Positions 7,749-14,813 of a stretch of DNA of 18,191 bases are shown here, one piece after another. Made by a program: the position numbers and the translations under genes. The notes beneath the pieces were generated by a model. The model was not told the DNA's origin. It did no database searches and worked only from the letters and a program-made list of their open reading frames with translations. Origin of the DNA: JBQLZO01 sp052168315 (GTDB lineage: Bacteria; Planctomycetota; Phycisphaerae; Phycisphaerales; UBA1924); assembly GCA_052168315.1 (NCBI GenBank), contig JBQLZO010000075.1, positions 1-18,191 of the forward strand, read 5' to 3'. Position 1 is the stretch's first letter, and each line of letters starts with the position of its first letter.

Positions 7749-7832
7749 CGCGCTGCCTCGTGGTGGGTGGTGTGGGATGGTGATGGTGGTCGGATTGTTG
7801 GCGGTGGGGCGGGTTGGGGGGCGGCTGGAGGG

Positions 7833-9743
7833 TCAGACGAGTCGTCGTTCGACGAGGATCGCGCCCGAGTGTGCCAGAAGGCGGTGGGAGCCGGTTGCGG
7901 TGGGGAGCGGGTGGGCGGGGTCGGCGAAGGCGCCATCGGTGGTGACGACGAGCCAGTGGGCGTCGGGGATGGTGATGGTGGCGTCTTGCGAAGAGCCGTT
8001 GTAGAGGCAGAGAGCGCGCTGCCAGGGGTCCCTGCCGGACCAGTCGGTGATGTGCATGGCGATGGCGCCGGGCGGGAGGGCGATGCCCATGTCGTCGTCG
8101 AGCATCTTGAAGTGCTGCTTGACCTGTTCGGCGGTTTCGGGCCTGAAGATTGGGTGGTCGAGACGGAGGCGGATGGCCTCGCGGTGGAAGTTGTGCAGGT
8201 CGAGGCGGTCGGCCTTTTCGCGCCAGCGGAGGTTGTTGATCTCGTTGCCGAGGTTGTAGGTGTTGTCCTCCATGTTCTTGGATCGCGCCCATTCCTGGCC
8301 CGTGTGGAGGAAGGGCAGGCCCGGGGCGCACATGAGCATGAGGATCCCGAGGCGGTGCATGCGGTCGCGCATGGAGGCGGAGGCGGCGTGGGGCTCTCGG
8401 GTGGTGAGCCGGAGGCGGTCCGCGAGGGTGTGATTGTCGTGGCACTCGATGTAGTTGATGGACTCGATGGGGCGATCGGCGAAGGTGTACACGCCGCCGA
8501 GGAGCTGGGGCTTGGTCTCGGGGATTCCGGAGCCGGAGGAGAGGAAGCCGCGGTCGTGCTCGTCGAAGACCTCGCCGCGGAGGGCATCGCGGAAGTCGTC
8601 GTTGAAGACGCTCCATCCGCGGGATCGCTGGTCGCCCTTGGCGTTGGTGCGGACGGGCGAGGGTCCGCCGGTCCATGGCTCGCCGTAGATGAGGATGGTG
8701 GGGTCGATGGCGTGGAGTTCTGCGGTGAGCTGGGTCATGGTCTCCTGGTCGATGAGCCCCATGAGGTCGAAGCGGAAGCCGTCGATGCCGAACTCGGTGA
8801 CCCAGTACTTGCATGAGTCGATGATGAAGCGGCGGCCCTGGGGCGAGTCGGAGCGGAACTCGTTGCCGGTGCCGCTGCCGTTCCAGGGCGTGCCATCTTC
8901 TTTCCAGCGGAAGTAGGCCTTGGGGGCCATGGCCATGAGGGCGTGGAGGTTGTCGCTCGGGCGTTCGGCGGTGTGGTTGTAGACGACATCGAGGGTGATG
9001 CGGAGCCCGCGTTCGTGGAGCATGGAGACGAGGCGCTTCAATTCGGTGATGGGCGCTTCGAGCTCGGTGCCCGAGGCGTAGTGCTCTTCCGGGGCGTTGA
9101 AGTGCAGGGGCATGTACCCCCATTCGTAGTCGGGGTCGTAGGGCATGGCGAAGGCGTGGATGGGCATGAGCTGGACGACATTGGCGCCGAGTTCGATGAT
9201 GTGGTCGAGCCCGGTGGCGATGCGCGTGTCTTCGAGGGTTGTGCCGGGCTGGGCGAGCCCGAGGTACTTGCCGCGCCAGGCGGGGCGGATCCCGGCGTCG
9301 GGGTCGCGGGTGAAGTCCTGGAGGTGGAGTTCGTAGATGATGGCGCGGGAGGGCTTGAGGGCGGGCCTGGGGGTGGGGCGTTCGCGGGATGGGGCGATGA
9401 CGAAACCTCGGCCTCGGCGGATGAGGCGGGCCCAGGGGTCGATGATGTCTGAGAGGGTGCGGGCTTCGCGCTGGATCTGGTAGGAGTAGGCCCAGCGGTT
9501 CCAGTCGCCCTCGACGGTGGCGGAGAAGGTGCCCGGGTGGTCGGAAAGCGGGTGGAGCTGGACGGTTCTGGCCTGGCGGGTTCCGAGGTTGAGGAGCTGG
9601 AGGTGGACGGCGTCGGCTTCGGCGTAGACGGTGAAGGTGGTGGCTTCGGGTGTGTGGTGGGCGCCCATGGGCGGCGGGTGGGGGAGCTGGGTGGAGGTGG
9701 TCCCCTCGGATGGGGTCTGTGGATGGGTGGATCGGTCGTTCAC
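7833..9743 (-). CDS. GH13 type I pullulanase / glycogen debranching-like enzyme
   Basis: A 636-residue alpha-1,6-glucan-cleaving enzyme candidate. An N-terminal early-set (CBM48-like) domain begins at GAHHTPEATTFTVYAEAD and is followed by a GH13 barrel. Barrel signatures are DVVYNHTAE, GIDGFRFDLMG with nucleophile D326, IYGEPWTGG with acid/base E355, and ECHDNHTL with D436. YEWGYMP before the first signature is like the YNWGYDP of type I pullulanases. No signal peptide is evident, so it probably acts on cytoplasmic glycogen. The start is uncertain: the GTG at 9743 has AGAGG 7 bases upstream and leaves the early-set domain intact. The ATG at 9668 lies inside the conserved LGA-type block. The frame stays open to 10031, but that N-terminal extension is low-complexity. 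FkbM follows downstream. Confidence 0.9.
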   Translation of the reverse strand: MNDRSTHPQTPSEGTTSTQLPHPPPMGAHHTPEATTFTVYAEADAVHLQLLNLGTRQARTVQLHPLSDHPGTFSATVEGDWNRWAYSYQIQREARTLSDIIDPWARLIRRGRGFVIAPSRERPTPRPALKPSRAIIYELHLQDFTRDPDAGIRPAWRGKYLGLAQPGTTLEDTRIATGLDHIIELGANVVQLMPIHAFAMPYDPDYEWGYMPLHFNAPEEHYASGTELEAPITELKRLVSMLHERGLRITLDVVYNHTAERPSDNLHALMAMAPKAYFRWKEDGTPWNGSGTGNEFRSDSPQGRRFIIDSCKYWVTEFGIDGFRFDLMGLIDQETMTQLTAELHAIDPTILIYGEPWTGGPSPVRTNAKGDQRSRGWSVFNDDFRDALRGEVFDEHDRGFLSSGSGIPETKPQLLGGVYTFADRPIESINYIECHDNHTLADRLRLTTREPHAASASMRDRMHRLGILMLMCAPGLPFLHTGQEWARSKNMEDNTYNLGNEINNLRWREKADRLDLHNFHREAIRLRLDHPIFRPETAEQVKQHFKMLDDDMGIALPPGAIAMHITDWSGRDPWQRALCLYNGSSQDATITIPDAHWLVVTTDGAFADPAHPLPTATGSHRLLAHSGAILVERRLV

Positions 9744-9961
9744 GGGACGGCCTCTGGTGGTGGGCGTGGTGGTTGGCGCGGGGGGGCGATCGTAGAGGGA
9801 GCGGGCATAGAAGGGGCGGGGGCGGGCGGGTGGGATCGTCGGCGGTTTTCGGTTGGACATCGAGGTTTGGAGGCGTGTTGGTGCGGTAGGATGCTCGGCT
9901 TTGCGGGGCGTTTGGGGCGGTGTGGTGCGGAATCGTGTCCGGGGATGGCGAGGGGATGTGG

Positions 9962-10007
9962 ATCCACGGCGGGGTGTGTCCACCGGATCAAGTGTCCCGC
10001 CGTGGAT
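9962..10007 (+). promoter_or_regulatory. 12-bp inverted repeat upstream of amidase start
   Basis: ATCCACGGCGGG (9962-9973) and CCCGCCGTGGAT (9996-10007) are perfect inverted copies separated by 22 bases, ending 16 bases before the amidase ATG. A shorter palindrome, GTGGATCCAC (9958-9967), overlaps the left arm and could form a competing structure. It could be an operator or an mRNA hairpin near the ribosome-binding region; function unknown. Confidence 0.45.
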
Positions 10008-10023
10008 GGTCGATAGATCTGTC

Positions 10024-10863
10024 ATGCGCACACACTCAGGCGGAGATTCGGATTTTTCGGTCGGCGGGCTGAGCGTCGAGCGGGCGTCGGGGGTCGGCGT
10101 GGTTGGTCGTCGTTCGGCGTTGTCGCGTCTTGCTGGGCTGTCGCTGGGCGTGGCGGGCGGGCTGGCGCTGGCAAAGCTGAGTGGGTGTGCCTCCGGCGGT
10201 TCGACGAACGATCGGGTGGGTGCGTTGCCATCGCCGAAGTGGCCGACGGAGAGCGAGCGTCTGGGTCAGGCGGCGGGCGCGGGCTCGCGCGGCGCGGGGC
10301 ATCCGTCGACGCGTCCTTTGCCGACGGCGCCGCCTGTGGCGGTGGGCGGCGGGGTGATCCCGCGTTCGGCGTGGTCGAAGGGGGATCCGTTCTTCGGGAA
10401 CATGACGCGGATGCAGCCGATCGACCGGATCACGCTGCATCATGATGGGATGAGCGCGTTCACCAATACTTCGGAGGGTGCGGCCGCGGAGCGGATCGAG
10501 GCGATCCGGCGCGCGCATCGCTCGATGCCCGGGTGGGGCGACATCGGGTACCACTATGTGATCGATCCGGCGGGGCGTGTGTGGGAGGCGCGGTCGCTTT
10601 CCTGGCAGGGCGCGCATGTGAAGGACCAGAACCCGGGGAACATCGGGATCTGCCTGCTTGGGAACTATGAGCAGCAGCGTCCGACGGACACGCAGCTGGC
10701 GGCGGTGGAGCGTTTCGTGGGCGCGCAGATGAAGCAGTACGGGATCGCGCTGCGGAGCGTGAAGACGCACAAGGAGATGGCTCCGACGGCGTGCCCGGGT
10801 CGGAACCTGCAGCCGCGTCTTGAGGCGATGCGCGGATGGCGCGGGGCGCTGGCGAACGCTTGA
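10024..10863 (+). CDS. N-acetylmuramoyl-L-alanine amidase (Amidase_2/PGRP), Tat lipoprotein-like
   Basis: A 279-residue peptidoglycan amidase, expected to cut the bond between muramic acid and the stem peptide. The catalytic domain (about 110-270) shows zinc ligands H139 in ITLHHDG, H249 in KTHKEM and C257 in TACPG. Further conserved blocks are IGYHYVIDPAGRVWEAR and NPGNIGICLLGNY. The N-terminus has a twin arginine (29-30, GRRSALSRLAG), a hydrophobic segment and a lipobox LSGC with C55, suggesting Tat export and lipid anchoring. A low-complexity Ser/Gly/Pro linker (56-109) precedes the domain. The frame is open upstream to 9853; I chose the ATG at 10024 because it begins just before the signal peptide, although no strong Shine-Dalgarno is visible. 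It may act in wall turnover or recycling. Confidence 0.92.
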   Translation: MRTHSGGDSDFSVGGLSVERASGVGVVGRRSALSRLAGLSLGVAGGLALAKLSGCASGGSTNDRVGALPSPKWPTESERLGQAAGAGSRGAGHPSTRPLPTAPPVAVGGGVIPRSAWSKGDPFFGNMTRMQPIDRITLHHDGMSAFTNTSEGAAAERIEAIRRAHRSMPGWGDIGYHYVIDPAGRVWEARSLSWQGAHVKDQNPGNIGICLLGNYEQQRPTDTQLAAVERFVGAQMKQYGIALRSVKTHKEMAPTACPGRNLQPRLEAMRGWRGALANA

Positions 10864-10918
10864 GGTTGGGGTGGGCGGGTTCGCACGGGTCCGGGCGGGC
10901 CACCACTGGAGCGGGCCC

Positions 10919-11257
10919 ATGTTCGGCAAGCGGATGCCAAAGAAGCCTGAAGTTGATCACAAATGGAGCGCGCAGCAGCTGCGCGAGGCGCGGATGGAGA
11001 TCGACAAGGTTCTCGCGGGTATCGATGCCGGCACGATCGACAAGGAAGAGTGCGAGTTCTGCCTGAGCAGCGCTCTTTCGAACCTCGCGAAGGCGTGGCA
11101 CTTCTGGGATATGACTGACGATGAATTCAGCGGTGCGACCCAAGACGCCGTCGGGTGGCACTTGTACTCGATCCCGAACCTTTGCCCGTTTCAATTCAAC
11201 CTTGTGCATCCCGAGGCCACCTACGAGACGCGGGATGAATTTCCGCCGGTTGGATGA
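10919..11257 (+). CDS. Hypothetical protein, 112 residues
   Basis: I do not recognise this protein. It starts MFGKRMPKKPEVDHKW with GGAG 8 bases upstream. It is soluble-looking, with a helical first half (LREARMEIDKVLAGIDAG), a CEFC pair near residues 43-46 and an aromatic segment AWHFWDMTDDEF. There is no signal peptide or membrane segment. The CxxC could be a metal or redox site, but only one pair is present. Codon use is more balanced (fewer G-ending codons) than in the neighbouring + strand genes, hinting at different origin. It starts 55 bp after the amidase stop and converges on the AAA+ ATPase gene with 28 bp between stops, so co-transcription with the amidase is possible. Confidence 0.7.
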   Translation: MFGKRMPKKPEVDHKWSAQQLREARMEIDKVLAGIDAGTIDKEECEFCLSSALSNLAKAWHFWDMTDDEFSGATQDAVGWHLYSIPNLCPFQFNLVHPEATYETRDEFPPVG

Positions 11258-11285
11258 TTCGAGAGTGCCGTGCTCGGGTGGGCGA

Positions 11286-12476
11286 TCACGATCGCCAGTC
11301 GTCTCCCGGCATGGTTCGGCGCATGAACTCGTCGAAGAGCGGGACGGTGAAGGCGATGTCGCCGTGGCTGGGGCTGTAGGCCATTCCCTTGTCGATGAGT
11401 TTGGCGCGGACGGGGCCGAGGGTGGTGACGCCCTTGCCCAGCTCTGTTGCGACATCGCCGGATCTGTGCGGCCCGGGGCCGAGTTGGGCCATGGCGCGGA
11501 GGTACCGCCGTTCCGATGGGGTGAGCCGGTCGAAGCGCACTCGGAAGAAGCTCTCGTCCATCGCCGCGATGACGATTCGGGAAGCGTCGAGCACATCCTG
11601 CCGCGTGATCGGTGATTGATCGGCGACATCCCACGCGTGCTTGCCCCACTCCTGCAGGAAGTATGGGTAGCCCTGTGTGTTTGCGTAGATCTCGTCGATC
11701 GCTTCCGGTTGGTACGACACGCCTTGTTCCTCGGCGGGCTTTGTCAGCGCATCGCGAGCGTCGTCGGGGCCGAGGGCGTCGATTAGCGGGAATTCGAAGA
11801 GGCGCTCGGCGTAGGACTTGGCTTTGCCCATGCGCCCTCGGAGCTGGGGCAGGCCGGCTCCGGTGAGCAGCACGGGCAGGTTTCTTTGCGCGCACCGGTG
11901 CAGCGCGGTGATGAGGGCGGCGAGCTGGTCTTCTTTGACATACTGGAGTTCGTCGATGAACAGCGCGATGACGGTGTCGGCTTCCTTGGCCGCGTCGCCG
12001 GCTGCTTCGAGCAGTGCCTGGAGATCGTGTTCGAGGTCGCCGTTGTCGGCGAGGCCGGGCTCGGGCGAGAAGTCCAGGCCGACTTCGATGTCCTGGTACT
12101 TGGCCTTCAGTGCTGTGGCGAAGCCTGCGAGGGCTCGTAGTGCTCGCTGCGCTCTTTCCCGGTTGCGTTGCCCGCGGTCGAGCTTGATGAGGGTTCGCCG
12201 GAGTTCGGGCGCGAGCATGGCCGGGAGCGATCGGTTCTCCGGGGCTTCGATGAAGATCGAGAGCATGCCCGAATCGAGCGCATCCTGGCTCATACGGCTG
12301 AGGAGGACGGTCTTGCCGACGCCCCGGAGCCCGACCATGAGGACGGACTTGGCGGACCGGCCGAGCCTGGCGCGTTCGAGGGCGATTCGGACGGTTTCGC
12401 GGACCGCATCGCGTCCGGCGAGTTCGGGCGGCTGGGTGCCAGCACCCGGGGCGTAGGGGTTTCGGGTGGGATCCAT
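11286..12476 (-). CDS. AAA+ (Orc1/Cdc6-like, ATPase_2 type) ATPase with winged-helix C-terminus
   Basis: A 396-residue ATP-binding protein. It has an NPYxPGAGxxPPELAGRD N-terminal motif, Walker A GLRGVGKT (49-56) and Walker B ALFIDELQ (171-178). A sensor-1-like LLTGAGLP (203-210) follows, and then a helical lid. Residues 318-390 (LTPSERRYLRAMA through to DEFMRRTMP) look like a winged helix-turn-helix, as in Orc1/Cdc6 and related archaeal-type ATPases. Many bacterial genomes carry such stand-alone ATPases with no assigned role (general knowledge). The ATG lies only 6 bases past a TATAAT box and lacks a Shine-Dalgarno, so the mRNA is probably leaderless. The promoter sits inside an inverted repeat that suggests tight, possibly self-regulated expression. 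Roles in transposition, DNA repair or conflict are possible but unsupported here. Confidence 0.88.
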   Translation of the reverse strand: MDPTRNPYAPGAGTQPPELAGRDAVRETVRIALERARLGRSAKSVLMVGLRGVGKTVLLSRMSQDALDSGMLSIFIEAPENRSLPAMLAPELRRTLIKLDRGQRNRERAQRALRALAGFATALKAKYQDIEVGLDFSPEPGLADNGDLEHDLQALLEAAGDAAKEADTVIALFIDELQYVKEDQLAALITALHRCAQRNLPVLLTGAGLPQLRGRMGKAKSYAERLFEFPLIDALGPDDARDALTKPAEEQGVSYQPEAIDEIYANTQGYPYFLQEWGKHAWDVADQSPITRQDVLDASRIVIAAMDESFFRVRFDRLTPSERRYLRAMAQLGPGPHRSGDVATELGKGVTTLGPVRAKLIDKGMAYSPSHGDIAFTVPLFDEFMRRTMPGDDWRS

Positions 12477-12482
12477 CGGCGA

Positions 12483-12510
12483 ATTATACCGAGTTTATCG
12501 AGTTTAGCAA
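12483..12510 (-). promoter_or_regulatory. Promoter of the AAA+ ATPase gene, predicted leaderless start
   Basis: On the minus strand TTGCTA (12510-12505, four of six matches) and a perfect TATAAT (12488-12483) are separated by 16 bases. Counting about seven bases on places transcription start at or beside the ATG at 12476. No ribosome-binding sequence fits in the remaining 6 bases. Confidence 0.65.
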
Positions 12511-12541
12511 AATCAGATATAAATGGTTAAACTCGGTATAA
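12484..12541. promoter_or_regulatory. Operator-like inverted repeat with three CGAGTTTA sites
   Basis: TTATACCGAGTTTA (12484-12497) and TAAACTCGGTATAA (12528-12541) are perfect 14-bp inverted copies separated by 30 bases. CGAGTTTA occurs directly repeated at 12490-12497 and 12499-12506 (9-bp step) and inverted at 12528-12535. The left arm covers the ATPase -10 box and the middle copy touches the -35. The island is AT-rich in otherwise very GC-rich DNA. The layout fits a repressor acting at two sites, possibly with looping. Confidence 0.65.
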
Positions 12542-12658
12542 CTGGGGCTCGATGGGGCTTGGCGCGGGTGCTAGTTGCGGGTGCGGGGCGCGGCGGGGGT
12601 GGGCCGTTTGCATGCGGGGGCGGTGTCGGGGTGGGGACAGGTGCGGCCGGGGGGGCGT

Positions 12659-13303
12659 TCAGCAGTTGGTTCCGAACAGGCCGAGGATGATGCCGAGGTC
12701 GTCGGAGTCGGTGTCGCCGTCGTTGTCGATGTCTCCGGCGGGGGAGGTGCCGAAGGCGGCGAGGAGGATTCCCAGGTCGTCGGAGTTGATGAGCCCGTCG
12801 TTGTTCAGGTCGCCGGGGCATGCGGGGGTGAAGGCGACGAAGGCGTTGGCATCGTCGAGGTTGATCCAGCCGATGTTCTCGCTCCACGCGTAGCCGCGGA
12901 GTCGGTCGCCTTCGAGGCGCGCTGGGTTGGGCGGCGAGGCGAGGGCGCCGCCATCGAAGTTGATCCAGCCGATGTTCTCGCCCCAGGCGTATCCCCAGAG
13001 GGCGCCGTCGGGGTCGATGTTGATGCCGAAGTTGGAGTTGCTGGTGTTGGCGTAGGGGGCAGCGCCGTCGCCGGTGTTGATCCATCCGATGTTCTCGCCC
13101 CAGATGTAGCCTTCGAGGTGGGTTGTTCGGATGGCGACGCCCTGGTCTCCGGCGGGTGTTCCGGCGTCGCGCCAGTTGAGCCAGCCGGCGTTTTCTGCCC
13201 AGGCGTGCTTGTTGGCGGGGTCAACATTGGTCTGCGCGTGCAGGGCGGATGGGAGGGCGAGGAGGAGCGCGGGCGCGAGTCGGATGGTGGTGTGGTTGAT
13301 CAT
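12659..13303 (-). CDS. Secreted GYxWxENxGW-repeat protein with dockerin pair
   Basis: A 214-residue exported protein of unknown function. The signal peptide is MINHTTIRLAPALLLALPSA with an AHA-QT cleavage site after residue 23. Four copies of an aromatic motif follow: HAWAENAGW (33-41), GYIWGENIGWIN (65-76), GYAWGENIGWIN (104-115) and GYAWSENIGWIN (137-148). The spacing is 33, 39 and 33 residues, suggesting repeated beta blades or strands. Residues 162-214 form two dockerin-like calcium loops (DLNNDGLINSDDLG and DIDNDGDTDSDDLG), closely like those of the subtilase in this window. A purine-rich GGAAAAAGAG lies upstream of the ATG. It begins 29 bp after the beta-helix gene and is probably the last gene of that operon. 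No clear terminator follows. Confidence 0.85.
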   Translation of the reverse strand: MINHTTIRLAPALLLALPSALHAQTNVDPANKHAWAENAGWLNWRDAGTPAGDQGVAIRTTHLEGYIWGENIGWINTGDGAAPYANTSNSNFGINIDPDGALWGYAWGENIGWINFDGGALASPPNPARLEGDRLRGYAWSENIGWINLDDANAFVAFTPACPGDLNNDGLINSDDLGILLAAFGTSPAGDIDNDGDTDSDDLGIILGLFGTNC

Positions 13304-13332
13304 GGCGTGGCTCTTTTTCCTTGCGAGGTGGT

Positions 13333-14770
13333 TCAATAGGTGTAGTTGGCGTTGGGGTTGGTGGATCCGGGGGAGACGCCGCCGGCGTCGCCGAGGATGG
13401 CGGCGGCGTTGGCTCCGTTGACGACGAGGCACTTGTTGTTGGCGGCGATGTCCCAGTTGGTGGCGTTGCCGGAGCAGGTGTTGCGTGCGATGAAGTTGCC
13501 CGAGGATGAGCACACGATGCCGGCGTCGTTGTTGTCGGTGGCNNNNNNNNNNNNNNNNNNNNNNNNNNNNNNNNNNNNNNNNNNNNNNNNNNNNNNNNNN
13601 NNNNNNNNNNNNNNNNNNNNNNNNNNNNNNNNNNNNNNNNNNGTTGTTGTCTTCGATGCGGTTGTCGGAGCCGGTGGCGAAGATGCCGGCGGCGTTGTCA
13701 TCGCAGTTGTTGCCTCTGACAAGGGCGTCGAACGAAGCTTGGATGCCATGGCTGGTGTTGTTGGAGCATGAGCAACCGGTCGCTGAACTGGCGTTGCCGA
13801 TGATGATCCCGACGCCTCCGTTGGAATAGGCGAGGCACGCGCTGACCTTGCAGGCAGCGCTGGCGACGATGCCATGGCTGTCGTTGAGTGTTGATGTGCA
13901 GTCGGTCACCGTTCCTGCGACGCCGATGGAGATGCCCGCGCCTCCGTTGGAGTACGCGTTGCAGGCGGAGAGTGCGCAGCCAGGACTGGCGTTGATGCCC
14001 GTGACGACATTGTTGGCTGAGGCGCAGGCGATCATGGTGCCGCCGGCGTTGAGGAAGAAGCCGAACCCGTTGTTCTCCGTCGCTGCGCAGTGGTCGATGA
14101 TGCCTCCCGCACCAACCGAGATTCCGTTGTTGGTGTTCAGGCGTGCGGTGCAATGGGTGATTGTGCTGCCGGTGCCGGCGGAGATCCCGGTGGCGTTGCC
14201 CTGTGCGGTGCAATGAGTGATGGTGCTGGCTGGGCCGGCCCAGAGGCCGGTGCCGTTGTTCCCGTTCGCGTGCACGGCGTCGATGCGGGCGTTGTCGACC
14301 GCGAGTGTTCCGAGATCCAGGGCGTTCCCGCCCCAGGATCGGATGCTGCCGTTGAGTATGGTGATGTTGCTGAGGCCGCTGATGCTCGACCTGATGCCCT
14401 GGAGGGAGCCCGGGACGCCGGTGATTACGAACCCCATGAGGTCGATGGTGACGCCGGAGGCGGCGATCTCGATGCCGCTTCTGCCGGACTCGCCGGTGAT
14501 GTTGGCGGTGAGGTAGTAGGAGCCGGGCTTGGGGATGACGAAGATGGCCGTGGCGCTGCCGGGGGTGTTGGTGGCGTTGATGGGTGTTCGGGGTTCGGGC
14601 CCGGGGGTTGAGGAGATGGGACCCGGGGGTGGGTTCAGCGGGCCCGCGTTGGCCGAGCCCGAAAGGAGGGCTCCGGCGGCGAGCCCTCCGATGCCGGCGA
14701 GGAGTGCGCGGCGGGGGGTGAGAGGTGGCGCGGAGACGATGGCGTTCTGGTCGGCGGGGTGGTCGTTCAT
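13333..14770 (-). CDS. Tat-exported right-handed beta-helix protein, interrupted by N run
   Basis: A predicted 445-residue protein once the 100 N are removed. The N-terminus has a twin-arginine signal (TPRRALLAGIGG, ANA-GPL cleavage near residue 42). Next come a Pro-rich segment (PPPGPISSTPGPEPRTPINA) and a conserved cap (KPGSYYLTANITG, GVTIDLMGF). About 250 residues of short Asn/Gly/Cys-rich rungs follow, as in NosD or pectate-lyase-like parallel beta-helices. It ends VSPGSTNPNANYTY. A 42-residue two-rung module occurs twice in tandem (CNAYSNGGAG and CLAYSNGGVG, 126 bp apart) and once in the paralogue. AAGGAA lies 7 bases before the ATG. As written, the frame shifts across the N run; this is an assembly effect. 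Such proteins often bind or cleave polysaccharides, but no catalytic residues can be named. Confidence 0.85.
13543..13642. other. Assembly gap of exactly 100 N
   Basis: A run of 100 N, the conventional placeholder for a gap of unknown size, lies inside the beta-helix gene. The flanks encode EDNN on one side and ATDNND on the other. In the paralogue these join directly as EDNNATDNND with the same bases, so the real gap is probably zero bases. The two paralogues share about 80 near-identical bases around this point, which would break a short-read assembly. Confidence 0.9.
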
Positions 14771-14813
14771 CGGGGCGTTCCTTGGGTGGCGGAGCGGGAT
14801 GCTGGGGCGCGGT

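Noticed and set aside
6993..8816. 607-residue + strand frame rich in Asp/Glu/Gly/Val
   Set aside because: It is antisense to the FkbM and GH13 genes, both of which have full motifs on the other strand.
4144..12476. Qat-like defence system from the QueC-like protein plus an AAA+ ATPase
   Set aside because: The two genes are about 6.5 kb apart with unrelated genes between, and no TatD-like or other Qat partner is present.
12484..12541. Terminal inverted repeats of an insertion sequence
   Set aside because: The arms are only 30 bases apart and overlap a promoter; no transposase or target duplication is visible.
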